Positions 45,420 to 55,800 of a stretch of 64,000 bases of DNA are shown piece after piece. The stretch is from Impatiens glandulifera. Its lineage: Eukaryota > Streptophyta > Magnoliopsida > Ericales > Balsaminaceae. The number at the start of each line of letters is the position of its first letter. Position 1 is the stretch's first letter. The position numbers and the translations under genes are program-made. The notes under the pieces were generated by a model that saw nothing but the letters and a program-made list of their open reading frames with translations, had not been told where the DNA came from and did not search any database. Location: NCBI RefSeq assembly GCF_907164915.1, contig NC_061862.1, forward strand, positions 29,901,151 to 29,965,150. The letters run 5' to 3'.

Positions 45420-45605
45420 TTCAAATTAACCGCCAATAGTTTACCGCCAACAGTTACCGCCCCTAGATTACCACTCAAATTTACCTCTCTTATTTACCGC
45501 CAAAAAGTTACTACAGTAACTTTTGGAGGAAAATTTTGGCGCCAAAACCAAGAACCAAGCGACGCTTCAGTTCCTTAACCGTCAAGTAACCACCCACTAT
45601 ATAAA
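45420..45605 (+). promoter_or_regulatory. Element D X3 promoter: TTACCGCC repeats, E2F palindrome, TATA box
   Basis: Four or more copies of (T)TACCGCC lie between 45425 and 45512. TTTTGGCGCCAAAA (45534-45547) is a perfect palindrome containing the E2F consensus on both strands. TATATAAA (45598-45605) lies 110 bp before the ATG. All three features are present upstream of X3 in element C. Cell-cycle (S-phase) control is inferred from the motif only. Confidence 0.6.
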
Positions 45606-45714
45606 TTGAAAGTTAAATCATTATCAATCCCTGCTCTCTCTCTCTCTAGAAACTCAAAAGCAAATCTGTCTCTCTCGATCATCTTCATCATTTTCATCAT
45701 CTTCATCAATCACC

Positions 45715-48632
45715 ATGGGACGAGATAACCCTCTTTTCACCTACATCTTGCAGGTCGACTTCAAAAACATCGACAAAAATGGAACCAGTGAATACAAGAC
45801 CTTGATCGGATCATTGAGAGAATCTGGGCTAGAAACGTTTCTCTCTGGTCCGTTTGTTCTTCATCAGGATGAAGTCCTGGAGTTCCTCAACCAGGAAAGT
45901 CTGACGAAGAGAACCATCACCGCCACCGTGAGCGGCACTACCTTTGAGATTACCGAGGAACTGTTTGCTGAAGCCCTTAGTTTACCAACCGTCGAAAGGG
46001 ATTTCCAAACCGGTCTATCAGAAGCCGACTCCGCGGTGGTCCGACTAGCACTTTCAAAAGATGCGGGTGACCTGGTGGATCACATTAATGGGAAGAAGAC
46101 ATTAAAGCCAGAGTTCTGATGGCTTCTTGATATCGTCTCCAAATCCCTACAAGGAAAATGAGGAAATTTTGATAACATGACCTGACTGAAGCTAGAAATG
46201 ATTATGGCCATAGTCCACAGTGACAAGATTGATTGGGGTTATGTTTTATTCGAGCAACTATGCGAAGTGGTTTCCAAGACAAAGGATCGGGTCCAAGCTT
46301 ATGCCATGTCGATCGGGAAAATTCTTGAACACTTAAAGATTCGAATAAGTGAAGATACACCTCTCTCTAACTCCAAAATCATGAATGCTGAGAGTGTACA
46401 GACCCGGGTTGTTAAACCGGCAAAAGAAAGTGCTCCAAGGACCAGGGGTTCTAAGGAAGCAGAATCGGCTGCACCGGAAGGCGTAGATCCTCAAGAAGCC
46501 GAGCCGAAAGGTAAGGGCAAAGCTAAAGCAACCGAAGCGGCGAAAGAAAAGACATGAAGAGTAAAATCTGCGGCTAAGAAAACCATAAAGACGACAAAGA
46601 AGAAAGCGACCAGCCAAACTATCAACTCCGAGAAAACTCCATCTCCTAGGGCCTCCCCTCGTCCAAACGATCCATTAATGACTTGTTCCTATAAGAGTTG
46701 TGTTTCCAGTTCTGAGTCACTCACCCCCGATTAGAGAATCGGAGGGAGCCGGACCAGTCCCTATCGCACGACAAGCCAATTCATCAGGAAGCCAGGTCAC
46801 ACAAGCTCAATCTAAGAGAAATCCGTCCACTCTTCTCACTCTAAATCTATTGAGAAAGTGGTACAAGATGTCACTCGTGCTAATGAAGACGAGGTGACAA
46901 GTGTTCTTGGAGAAACTGGTCAGGTCGGTGCGACTGATTAGATCAAGATCAATCCGGTCGAAGAAACGATCAATACTGAAACTATAATCCCTCCGGTGAG
47001 AGAGGGTGATAATGAAGAAAGACAACCATCCGGTCCGGCTGTGGGAGACTCTATCCCAACCGGATCCAACCCAGAACCGGCTCAAGAAGGGCAAGTGAAC
47101 CAAGATATTATGCCGGAAGGCTCAAATCCGGGTAATGAAGAAAATCAAGAAGTAACTAAAGATGATCCTCCGGTGCATGGAGGAAACGAATCTCAAAATG
47201 GGTCAACCGGTCCCACTACTCAGGAACCAAAACAAACCGAGATCATACCGGAATCTGCTCCTACGGTTTCTGAACAGGAAGTAGAGGAATGTTTCAGCTA
47301 CTATCAACTCATCTGGAGGAAGCGGCTGAAGGAATAGTGCGTCCTTATCGCTTATGGGGCAGTGTTAGAAGCCAAACCAAATTATCACACATGCTTCCCG
47401 ATCTTACCGGAAAAAAGTACTGGTCGGAACTGTTGATCATTGAGGAGGAAGCTCTCGGTCTTGTGAAAACCGATATTATTTCGATGGCTTTAGCAAGAGG
47501 GTCCCTGATCAATGAACATGCCAGACTGAAGGTATTGGATGAAGCTTTCAAGAACGTTCAAAGGGATCCAAATGAAATGGAAAAAATTATGATTGAACGG
47601 TTCACCAAGGTGAGAAACGATACCCTCCTCAACATTAACCGGCTAGATGAAGAACTAGTACCGGTATGTAGTGACTGTATCTTGCATCTGGAAGATTACC
47701 GAAGTAAGCCAATCTTTAAAATCGGTGAATGCTCTAGAGCAGCAGGGAACCGAGAAGAAGGCCTACAACCGCATCCAAATGAGGATAAAGTCGATAGTCT
47801 CATCCATTCAAGTAAGTCCCATTCTCACTCTGCCTCTAGGGATAATAATTCCACCGACCAAAAGAAATCAAAAACTGTAATGTCTGTTCATACACAACCA
47901 AGTCGGGATATTGAGCATACATCTGAATACATCAAGGGTATCATCGATAATGCTGTTGCCACTTCAATGAATGAATGGCACAATGTCACGGAAGCAAGAA
48001 CCTCTACCCTCAAAGACGAGTTGATTGAATCGGTTAAACAAACAGTTGAGTCATGAACCGCTCCGTTGTTAGAAATGATGCAACTTATGGCGGCTCAAAT
48101 TGAGGAGCTGATAAAGTTAAAAGCGGCAAACACTCAAGACTTGATCCGATCCGATGCGGAAGCAGCCCTTCGAATTCAAGCTGAAGAGAAAAAAGAAGAA
48201 CGATTGAGAAAAAAACAGGAGGAAAATGACTCGAGAATAGCCCGGGAATTTGATGAGGCAGAAAAGGCGAAACAAGCTAAGCCAGTTCAGGCTGAAGGAA
48301 TTGTGACAGGGCGACATGATAAAAGAAAAAAGATAGCCGATCTGTTGACAGGGATGGAACAAAGTGGTCTTCAAGGTCCACAGCCGGATGATCACCCAAA
48401 CCGACCCATAGCAGATAAAGAAGAAGAAGATGACACTCCTCTACGACCAAGGAAGAAGAAAGCTGCACCGTCCTCATTCGCTTTATCAACAAGCCAAGGA
48501 ACATCAACCGTTCCTCCTTCTCGACCACCCAGACCGACAAGTGGATCTTTCCGGTTCAACAACTTACCTCCCGGAAGAACAAGACTTTTAGCCGAATGGA
48601 GCATGGATGCGGATCGAAGAGCAAGGGAATGA
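45715..48632 (+). pseudogene. Element D gene X3: transposon-protein domain plus long polar and coiled-coil tail
   Basis: The ATG at 45715 in a good context (CACCATGGG). About 970 codons, one frameshift near 47300 and about six in-frame stops. X domain: ESGLETFLSGPFVLHQDEVL, TVSGTTFEITEELFAEALSL; then KLEMIMAIVHSDKIDWGYVL. Next is a Lys/Ala/Glu-rich basic region (46400-46620; KGKGKAKATEAAKEKT) that could bind nucleic acid, and a Pro/Gly/Asn/Glu-rich linker (46990-47330). An alpha-helical part follows (47340-48056; MLPDLTGKKYWSELLIIEEE), then a coiled coil rich in Glu/Lys/Arg (48066-48290) and a Ser/Pro tail (PPSRPPRPTSGSFRFNNLPP). No transmembrane segment is visible. Relatives occur in C, F and G. 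Function unknown. Confidence 0.78.
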
Positions 48633-48863
48633 GAGGCCGAGTAGGAGAAAAGGCTCAAAGAGAAAGAAAAGGGAGGGCCATCTGATCCATAACTTACTTA
48701 CTTATTTTCTGTCTTGAACTTATGAACTTATTACCCCTACATTCCGCTTATTTTATCTTATTTATGAAGTTAGCTTTTGAAAAATCAAACTCTTTCAACC
48801 AGCTTAGGTTCATCATACATATTTCAAAACAGCATATTTTGACACTTTTCTTTGAAAAGTATC

Positions 48864-49055
48864 AAAAATGGAGAAATTGCTAAAAATATTTTTCAAAACC
48901 ATTTTTAAACCGGCCATACATTACAAGTTTTGAATATTTATTCTAAATAATCAAAAAGGGAGAAATTGTTAGAAAAATTAAGGAAGTTAATTTTTAAACC
49001 GGTCATACATTACAAGTTTTGAATATTTATTCTAAATAATCAAAAAGGGAGAAAT
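48864..49055 (+). repeat. Element D multiplied polypurine tract
   Basis: Three polypurine tracts at 48864-48878 (AAAAATGGAGAAATTG form), 48952-48966 and 49041-49055 (AAAAAGGGAGAAATTG form). The first two are each followed by an imitation U3 start (TGCTAAAAAT or TGTTAGAAAAATTAAG); units are about 89-90 bp. Only the last adjoins the real LTR. Confidence 0.8.
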
Positions 49056-50210
49056 TGTTAGAAAAATTAAGTAGATTAATTTTAATCTCAATTTTCTTGT
49101 GCAGGTACAGATCAAGCCGTATCAAGCCGGCTGAAGTAAAAAATTAAATGATCCGGTCATAGTTTACGAAACCGACTGAACTCCTCAACCGGATCGGCTT
49201 GTAAAGGCTGATTCATCCGGCTGACACACTCTTATTGAAGATCGTAAAAGTTCAACGGAAAATATAAAAAATGGCGAATATGAGAAAATGACGTAATATG
49301 AGGATATAAAGATTTCTCGAAAATACAAAAGAAGATAAGATCCAGATCAGAAGCATGCAACGAAAACAATGATGAAACTAGTTATCTAACTCTACAAGCA
49401 ACATCAGATTCAGGCGGCTCTGACTTGGTGCATGAATTCCATGTGTCAAAAATGCAAGCCAACCTAAGTGCATGACTGCCAAGTGTCCGATATGACAAAG
49501 CGTGCACGCAACCTCTAAACCGGATCGGCGTGGCTTCAAGTGACCAATCAAGCGGAGAGAGAAAATTATGAACGTTGTCATATCTTCTCTATAAATAGAA
49601 GCCAATGGTGCCGAAGATACATACGCGTGAGATCATTTACGAAAAAGCTCATACAAGAGAGAAGCAACAGAAACAAAAGATCTTACATACCACCTCGAAT
49701 AGTGATTGAAATTCTGAAAGTGTTTGTGTATTGTGTGTATTTTACCAAGTGTAAAAAGTATTGTATTACATCATTGTGAGTGGTGTAACCGACGAGCTGT
49801 TACTCGTTCGGATTGTGTGGTGTGGTTGTGTAATATTCCTTAGTGAATATCCTTCTCACTGTTTGAGAAGAAGGGGTGACGTAGGAAATTAAACTCCGAA
49901 CATCCATAAAATCTTGTCTCGTGTTCTTTACTTTCATATTCCGGCTTACTCACTCAAACCTAATCGAAACATCTAAATCGAGATAACTAATATATTCATA
50001 ACTCAAACCGGTTCTTTCCTTAAACCGATATCTCTTAAATAACCATCCGCACTTGAACCCGGTTTAAGAGGTTTGTGACAGCTTGCGTACTATTAAGAAG
50101 CGGTTTTAGTCTCTAACCGGACTATTACCAATATTGTGTGTGTTGTTGTGTAAGCGTTCACCCTTTGAAACCAGAACCCTGGTCCTCCAAGGGCGATTCC
50201 GATCCTAACA
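49056..50210 (+). repeat. Element D 3' LTR (1155 bp)
   Basis: TGTTAGAAAAATTAAG...GATCCTAACA, ~96% similar to the 5' LTR where compared. It lacks ~20 bp near its start (GGCCAAAAGACTT in the 5' copy) and ~50 bp near 50040. Confidence 0.9.
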
Positions 50211-50677
50211 TTAGACAACTCGTGCCTAATACCGGAATCTTCAAGGAATGCAGTTAACATATTGTTTGTAAATTTTGTTCCTCTATCACTTCTAATCTTA
50301 TTTATCCGTATTGATTTCTCATTTTACAATCTTCTAAGAAGTTTAATCAAGTTTGGAGTAGCTTAATTTTTAGAAACCAAAAATATCACCCAGGCGTGTC
50401 TAGAGTAATCATCAATAACAACCATAGTATAATGCATACCGCCTAGGCTTGTGACCTTAACCGGTCCAAACAAATCCAAATGAAGAAATTCTAAACATCA
50501 GTTTGATTGATAATTTCCTTTACTTTTGAAAGTTGTCTTTATTTGTTTCCCCATTTGACATGCAGAACATACTTTATCTTTTGCAAATTTCATGTTAGGC
50601 ATCCCTTGAACTAACTCTCTGGTACAAATGATATTAATATTTTTGAAGTTCAAGTGGTTTAGCCGTTTATGCTAGAG
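50211..50677 (-). pseudogene. Element C pol: integrase N-terminal and core part
   Basis: Minus strand, several frames with stops: zinc-binding block ending CSACQMGKQIKT-like, LHLDLFGPVKVTSLGGMHY with the first catalytic aspartate, and RSDRGTKFTNN with the second. It ends at the D insertion (50211), and 36067 continues the same domain. Confidence 0.82.
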
Positions 50678-51097
50678 CTAGTTTAAGTCATTCTTAGCTA
50701 TCATGCAAACCGAATTTTCAGTTTTAATTTTCCAGTCTACTTTGTAAATATTTCCTAACCTATTTCTGGTTAATAAAATGCTACCCTGAGTGTTCTTAAC
50801 TAAACATGCATGTTTATGAAATTCAACCGTATATCCTACATCGCACATTTGGTTAATACTTAGCAGGTTAAAATGCAAGTTTTCAACAAGAAGTACATTA
50901 CTTATAGTTAAGTTGTCGTGGACAATCTTACCTTTGCCCCCGGCTCTACCTTTACAGTCATCACCGAAAGTAATCATTGCACCGGCTTCCTGAATAATAT
51001 CGGTTAGCAAGCCACTATTTCTGGTCATCTGTCTAGAGCAACCGCTGTCCAGATACCATTCCGTGTTTCCTAGCCACTTGTTCTTCCTAATCTGCAA
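50678..51097 (-). pseudogene. Element C pol: aspartic protease and pre-integrase region
   Basis: A 139-codon open segment: EWYLDSGCSRQMT (active-site DSG intact), ITFGDDCKGRAGGKGKIVH, then the GAG-pre-integrase part (LLSINQMCDVGYTVEFHKHA; GNIYKVDW). No natural ATG; it follows the T-rich CAG motif at 51092-51114. Its product would cleave the polyprotein. Confidence 0.82.
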
Positions 51098-51407
51098 AAA
51101 ATAAGTATTTACACATATTTAGTACCCACATTTACTTGAGTCCGTGGTTGATTAGTCCCTTAGGAATCCATATTTTAATTAGTCGGATGACTTTCCTAGT
51201 TATAGTGTTAATGATTTCACCGTTACCTAGCTTGACATCTCGCTGTCTGCTAGTAGGTGCCTCATTATGTCGTGGTGGTGAGCGTTGATTTGTTCTATAT
51301 GAATGTTTATCTGTTTATTTTGTCACCGGCCGATTGACTTTCCTTCTCTCAGGATGAAGCTATTTAGCCATGTCGGTTGGACTTACATATTTAATTTCTT
51401 TAGCTAG

Positions 51408-52920
51408 TTATGAGTCATGATTTGCCTCAGTATCGGTTGAGCTACTCTTTACAAATCTTATGAAGGGAAGCTTGTTTTTGTTGAGATTCAACTCTTTGGA
51501 ATGTTTCTGGTTATCTGATTTACCACCTTTGTATTCAAGGCCAAACTTGCATTTGGGATGTCTTTGGTAGGGAGACATTTGGCTTACAACTTCACTGGAT
51601 TTTTTCCAAGCAGCCATGACTTATTTAGATCTTTCATTTTCTTCAGTTAACGATTGAACTGTCTCTTTGAGCTTCTCATTCTCATAGGATAGTTCAATTG
51701 GTTCATTGGTCTTGGTTCCACTTGATTCGTCGGTTTGGAAGTTACTCGGTTGATCAGTATGGATGTTCAACCGGGTTGGTACAAGAGCAGACAGGTTCTT
51801 GAATTCAATAACCATGTCATTGAGAGTAGTGACCAGATCTTCCTTGGTAAACTCTTCAAAAGAAAAATCAAATACCTCTTCCTCCTTAGCCATGAGGCAA
51901 GGGAATCCTTTGTTATCGGTTTTCGTGTCGGAATAAGCCCAATAGCTCCCACTGTCATCGACTAGTAATGCCTTTTGGATTTCTTTGCCTTAATCGGATT
52001 GTTGATATTCGCCTCTCTGGTTGTTATCAACCGGTCTTCGGTCATCCGGTCTTCGATCATCCATTCTTGGTCTTCTACACTTCGACCTATAGTGACCTAA
52101 ATCATTACAATTAAAACATTTAACGTTATACTTATCACCGTACTTGTAGTTGAAGTTGTTTGATGGTTTACTCTTCTTTATGAATCTTTCAAATTTTCTC
52201 GCAAGCATGGCCATCGCATCCTTGGAAAACTGTTTAGCGATTTTAACTAGTTCCGAATGGTTGGCTCCACGGATGTCACCAAAGCTTTGGGTGCGGTTGA
52301 TGTTGAGGCTTCATCTTCGATCCGAGATCTCATCTCGAACTCGTATGCCTTCAAGTCTTCAAACACATCATGCAGTTTCATTTGCCCGAGGCAGTTAGAT
52401 TCTCGCATCACCATTGTTTTTATGTCCCAAGCACTAGGAAGAGATATTAGTGCTTTAACAATGGTCTCTTTGTTGTGATACTTCTTTCCAAGGGTGGATA
52501 ACTCATTCACCACATTTGTGAACCGATCACTAAACTCCTTCATGGTTTCACCCGGCTTCATTTTGATATTCTCAAATTTTTGAGTTGCCACCAATATCTT
52601 GTTTTCTTTTGTTCTTTCATTTCCCTCATGAGCTGAATCACCGTTTCCCGGGCTTCCTTTGCAGACGTACAATCTCTGACTTTCTCGAATGTATTTATGT
52701 CAAAAGATTTGAAGATATGCCTCATGCAATGGTTGTCTAGGTTGTTTCTTCTCCTATCTTCAGCTGTCCATTGACCTTTCTCTTTCTCAATCTTTATCGG
52801 ACCTTCTTTAAGAATGGACATCATTTCATCGTCCATGGTAATCAAATGTAGATACATCTGAACCATCAAATCGGCAAACGACTCACTTTCTAGCATCGGG
52901 GGCTTCTCATTGTGAGTCAT
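51408..52920 (-). pseudogene. Element C gag
   Basis: The ATG at 52920 (MTHNEKPPML), the same start as D's gag core. Segments: 52558-52920 (DEMMSILKEGPIKIEKEKGQW), 52247-52672 (TKENKILVATQKFENIKMKP), and 51990-52214 with zinc knuckle CFNCNDLGHYRSKC. Then comes an Arg/Asp/Pro-rich stretch and the tail (51408-51893; KLPFIRFVKSSSTD). Two frameshifts and at least one stop. Confidence 0.85.
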
Positions 52921-52959
52921 GTTTGCCAGCTTTGTGTTACTTGAGTATTTAAACTAGCT

Positions 52960-52971
52960 GCTCTAATACCA
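52960..52971 (-). other. Element C primer binding site
   Basis: TGGTATTAGAGC on the minus strand, one change from the iMet site, two bases from the LTR edge. Confidence 0.8.
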
Positions 52972-52973
52972 TT

Positions 52974-53047
52974 TGTTAGGATTAGGATCGCTGATAGGGG
53001 ATCGGGGTCCGGCTAAAGGAGACTTCTTTAAACACACACAACGGTTG
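52974..53047 (-). repeat. Element C 5' LTR, first 74 bp (rest beyond E/F)
   Basis: Matches the start of 21854-23183 up to CAACGGTTG, where element E/F interrupts it. The continuation (GGTTGGTGCTAATTC) must lie to the right of the window. Confidence 0.85.
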
Positions 53048-53645
53048 TGATAGGATCGACTTTATCGATAGAGATGGGGGTCTGACTAAGGATGAAGGCT
53101 TATGAAAAACGGTTTGAAAGAAATCCTGTTAGGGATTTAATTCGCTTTCTATTCTCGCAAACACTTGTAAACACTTGAAACAGATTCAAGGCGGAATTGT
53201 TTACTTGGGTTTGAAGCACAATATGAAATATGAAGAGATGAAAGAAATGAAATAACACAGCACTTTGTTTATGAATGTTTGGAGAAACTCTCCTACGTCA
53301 CCGCTTCTTCCAACCACCGGAAGGATTCACTATAATATGATTCGAATCAAATACAGTTTACACACACTTAGCTCACTATTGAACATAACACTTTCTGTTC
53401 AATTACAAGATGAAGAATATCACTCAGCTAAATGTGTTTTGATTCTAGCTCTCTCTTGATTCACACACAGTACAATCAGAAAGCAGTTTCACAGTATGAG
53501 TATTCAAAGGCTTGAATTCAGTAAGCAAGAAGATCGAATAGTTTTTTTCTCTGTAAAATCCGAATGCTTGTTCGTTTTCTAAGGCCGATTATCCGTTGTC
53601 CTTTATTTTAATAGAATGGCAAATGTCATTGTTGATCTTCAGGAC
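53048..53645 (-). repeat. Element E left (3') LTR, truncated
   Basis: Aligns with 54793-55350 up to CCGATTATCCGTTGTCCTTT (about 53608). It then runs ~40 bp further into sequence that may be LTR before joining the gag tail directly. The U3 side and all of pol are missing. Confidence 0.75.
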
Positions 53646-53652
53646 TGTGTAC

Positions 53653-54747
53653 TTAGAAGAGTACTCTTCTAGCTCCCTTCCTGCACTCCTCAGTCTCCTG
53701 AGTTCTATTTTCATCTTCTCTTGCCATGAAGCACGCCACCTCTTCTTCATCACTTTCACTGGATGAAAAATAGGAGCTACGACTGCTTCCTCTATTCTTC
53801 CCGTCACCTGCCATACGAGCCTTCAGCTCTTTTCCATCATCCTTGGCATCTTCACGCTTTGGCTTCTGGAATTCCGATGCATAATGCCCTTTAATACCAT
53901 AGTTAAAACAAGTAACATTAGTTTTAGATTTTTTATTGTCATTAGAATTTGAAGAGTTTGAGTTAGAGTTGCTTTTCTTCATGAAGTCGCCAAACTTCTT
54001 CACAAAGAGAGACATGGCATCGCTGCTCAGCTGCTGAGCTGCCATCTTCACATCCGGAGCGGTTGGTGGCTTTTCAGCAGTCACCAACGCCTTGGAAATG
54101 ATAACGGACGTGGGTTGATCTTCTTCCATCCTACAGTTCAGCTCGAACTCATAGGACTTGAGATCAGCAAAGAGATCAAAGAGAGAGATTTTGTTAAAAT
54201 CTTTGGATTCTCTCATCGCCATAGTCTTTATGTCCCATTCCCTTGGAAGAGCACGCATGACCTTGATAGCAAGCTCCCGGTTGCTATAGGTCTTACCTAG
54301 GATAGACAGAGAGGAGACGATCTTGCTGAATTTAGTGTTGAAATCGTTCATTGTTTCACCAGGACGCATCTTGAAGCTATCAAACTGTTGAGTGGCAACC
54401 ATGATCTTGTTTTCCTTGGTTTGCTCGTTGCCCTCGCACAGTTGAGTGAGTCTGTCCCAAACCACTTTGGTAGTATCGCATTCGATAATGTAGTTGAACA
54501 TGCTGTCATCGAGAGATCTGTATAGAACATCAAGAGCCATGTTGTTGAGATTGTTCTGCCTCTTTTCATCAGCGGTCCAGTAAGCTTTCTCCTTATCAAT
54601 CTTGATAGGACCTTCTGTGACAACGTTCCACATATCATCATGAAGAGAAGAGAGATGAGCACGAACTCTTTTCTTCCAAACAATATAGTTTTCTCGAGAG
54701 AAAGTTGGAATGGCTGTAGCACTAGCATCTATGGTTATGGTCGACAT
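53653..54747 (-). CDS. Element E gag (intact ORF)
   Basis: A 364-codon uninterrupted frame from the ATG at 54747, 32 bases from the primer site. Copia gag: PTFSRENYIVWKKRVRAHLS, DDMWNVVTEGPIKIDKEK, TKENKIMVATQQFDSFKMRP, LPREWDIKTMAMRES. The zinc knuckle reads CFNYGIKGHYASEF: the second cysteine and the last cysteine are replaced, so it should not bind zinc. A Ser/Glu-rich tail (SYFSSSESDEEEVACFMA) follows. The last ~20 codons read into the deletion junction with the truncated LTR. It is related to, but distinct from, the gags of A, C and D. Confidence 0.85.
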   Translation of the reverse strand: MSTITIDASATAIPTFSRENYIVWKKRVRAHLSSLHDDMWNVVTEGPIKIDKEKAYWTADEKRQNNLNNMALDVLYRSLDDSMFNYIIECDTTKVVWDRLTQLCEGNEQTKENKIMVATQQFDSFKMRPGETMNDFNTKFSKIVSSLSILGKTYSNRELAIKVMRALPREWDIKTMAMRESKDFNKISLFDLFADLKSYEFELNCRMEEDQPTSVIISKALVTAEKPPTAPDVKMAAQQLSSDAMSLFVKKFGDFMKKSNSNSNSSNSNDNKKSKTNVTCFNYGIKGHYASEFQKPKREDAKDDGKELKARMAGDGKNRGSSRSSYFSSSESDEEEVACFMAREDENRTQETEECRKGARRVLF

Positions 54748-54778
54748 ATTTCAGAAAAGGCTTGAGAATAGAAACAAG

Positions 54779-54790
54779 GCTCTGATACCA
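54779..54790 (-). other. Element E primer binding site (tRNA-iMet)
   Basis: TGGTATCAGAGC on the minus strand, two bases from the LTR. Confidence 0.88.
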
Positions 54791-55800
54791 ATTGATAGGA
54801 TCTTCTTTATAGATAGAGACGGGGGTCTGACTAAGGACGAAGGCTTATGAAAAACGGTTTGAAAGAAATCCTGTTAGGGATTTAATTCGCTTTCTATTCT
54901 ACGCAAATACTTGTAAACACTTGAAACAGATTCAAGAAATAATTGTTTACTTGGGTTTGAAGTACAAGATGAAATATGAAGAGATGACAGAAATGAAATA
55001 ACACAGCAATTTGTTTATGGATATTCGGAGAAACTCTCCTACGTCACCCGTTCTTCCAACCACCGAAAGATTCACTATAATATGATTCGAATCAAATACA
55101 GTTTACACACACTTAGCTCACTATTGAACAAAACAGTTTCTGTTCAATTACAAGATGAAGAATATCACTCGGCTAAAGGTGGTTTGATTCAAGCTCTCTC
55201 TTGATTCACACACAATACAATCAAAAAGCAGCTTCACTGTATGAGTATTCAAAGGCTTGAATTTAGTAAGCAAGAAGATATAATAGTTTTCTCTCTCTGT
55301 AAAATCCGATTGCTTGTTCGTTTTCTAAGGCCGATTGTCCATTGTCCTTTAGATTTGTTAAATACTGAGCAAGAGCTAACGATCGAATCTTTTAGAATGA
55401 TACGTGGCACTCTTCCATTGGAAAGCCTCCATTGTATACAACAGGTTCTGAGCACAAGGATCGTGGCCGTACACCACTGGTAGTGCACCGAATATTCCAT
55501 TAGGATATACCTGCAAAAAAGGTAATGTGAGGAAAATTTTCTTACGTGGCATTCCTTGGTTGGTTGCATATAGCTGTTGTACTAATCTTCACTAGAAAGT
55601 GGAGCAGGAGTAGGGTACAACTATAGCACGTGGGTAGGTGAAATGCTAACTTCAAGCAAACTGCTTAAACTGAGCATTAGACGTATTTCAGTTAGACGGA
55701 CTGTGAAAATCAGTCTAATGAAATCAAGCATCTCCTTTTAATAACCGAATCTAACAGACCGCCTGGTCTAATAGAATTAGACTACATGTCTAATTACAAT

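Larger units (their letters stand above)
36068..50210 (+). mobile_element. Element D: full-length ~14.1-kb Sirevirus-like copia retrotransposon with three extra genes
   Basis: Bounded by TG...CA, with the 5-bp duplication TTAGA (36063-36067 and 50211-50215), inside the integrase of element C. Order: 5' LTR, primer site, gag, protease-integrase-RT-RNase H, then X1, X2 and X3, multiplied polypurine tract, 3' LTR. LTRs differ by roughly 4% over ~400 compared bases plus indels, so it is older than B and younger than C. Every ORF is broken, but mostly by single stops within a readable frame, so the layout is clear. This is the best copy for studying the X module. Confidence 0.93.
21854..53047 (-). 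mobile_element. Element C: large Sirevirus-like copia retrotransposon, split by CACTA, D and E/F
   Basis: The minus-strand order is: partial 5' LTR (52974-53047, continuing beyond the E/F insertion and out of the window), primer site, gag, protease, integrase, RT, RNase H, X1, X2, X3, polypurine tract and 3' LTR (21854 to about 23183). The left duplication would be TCCTT (21849-21853); its partner is outside the window. Insertions are D in integrase (36068-50210), a CACTA element in RNase H (30300-34293) and E/F in the 5' LTR (from 53048). It shares the full gene order with D, so the three-gene X module is a family trait. All reading frames carry stops or shifts. Confidence 0.88.

Noticed and set aside
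42437..48632. Env-like genes downstream of pol in element D
   Set aside because: Some Sireviruses have an env-like ORF here, but X1-X3 show no signal peptide, transmembrane segment or fusion-like stretch, and they resemble a plant transposon-protein domain instead.
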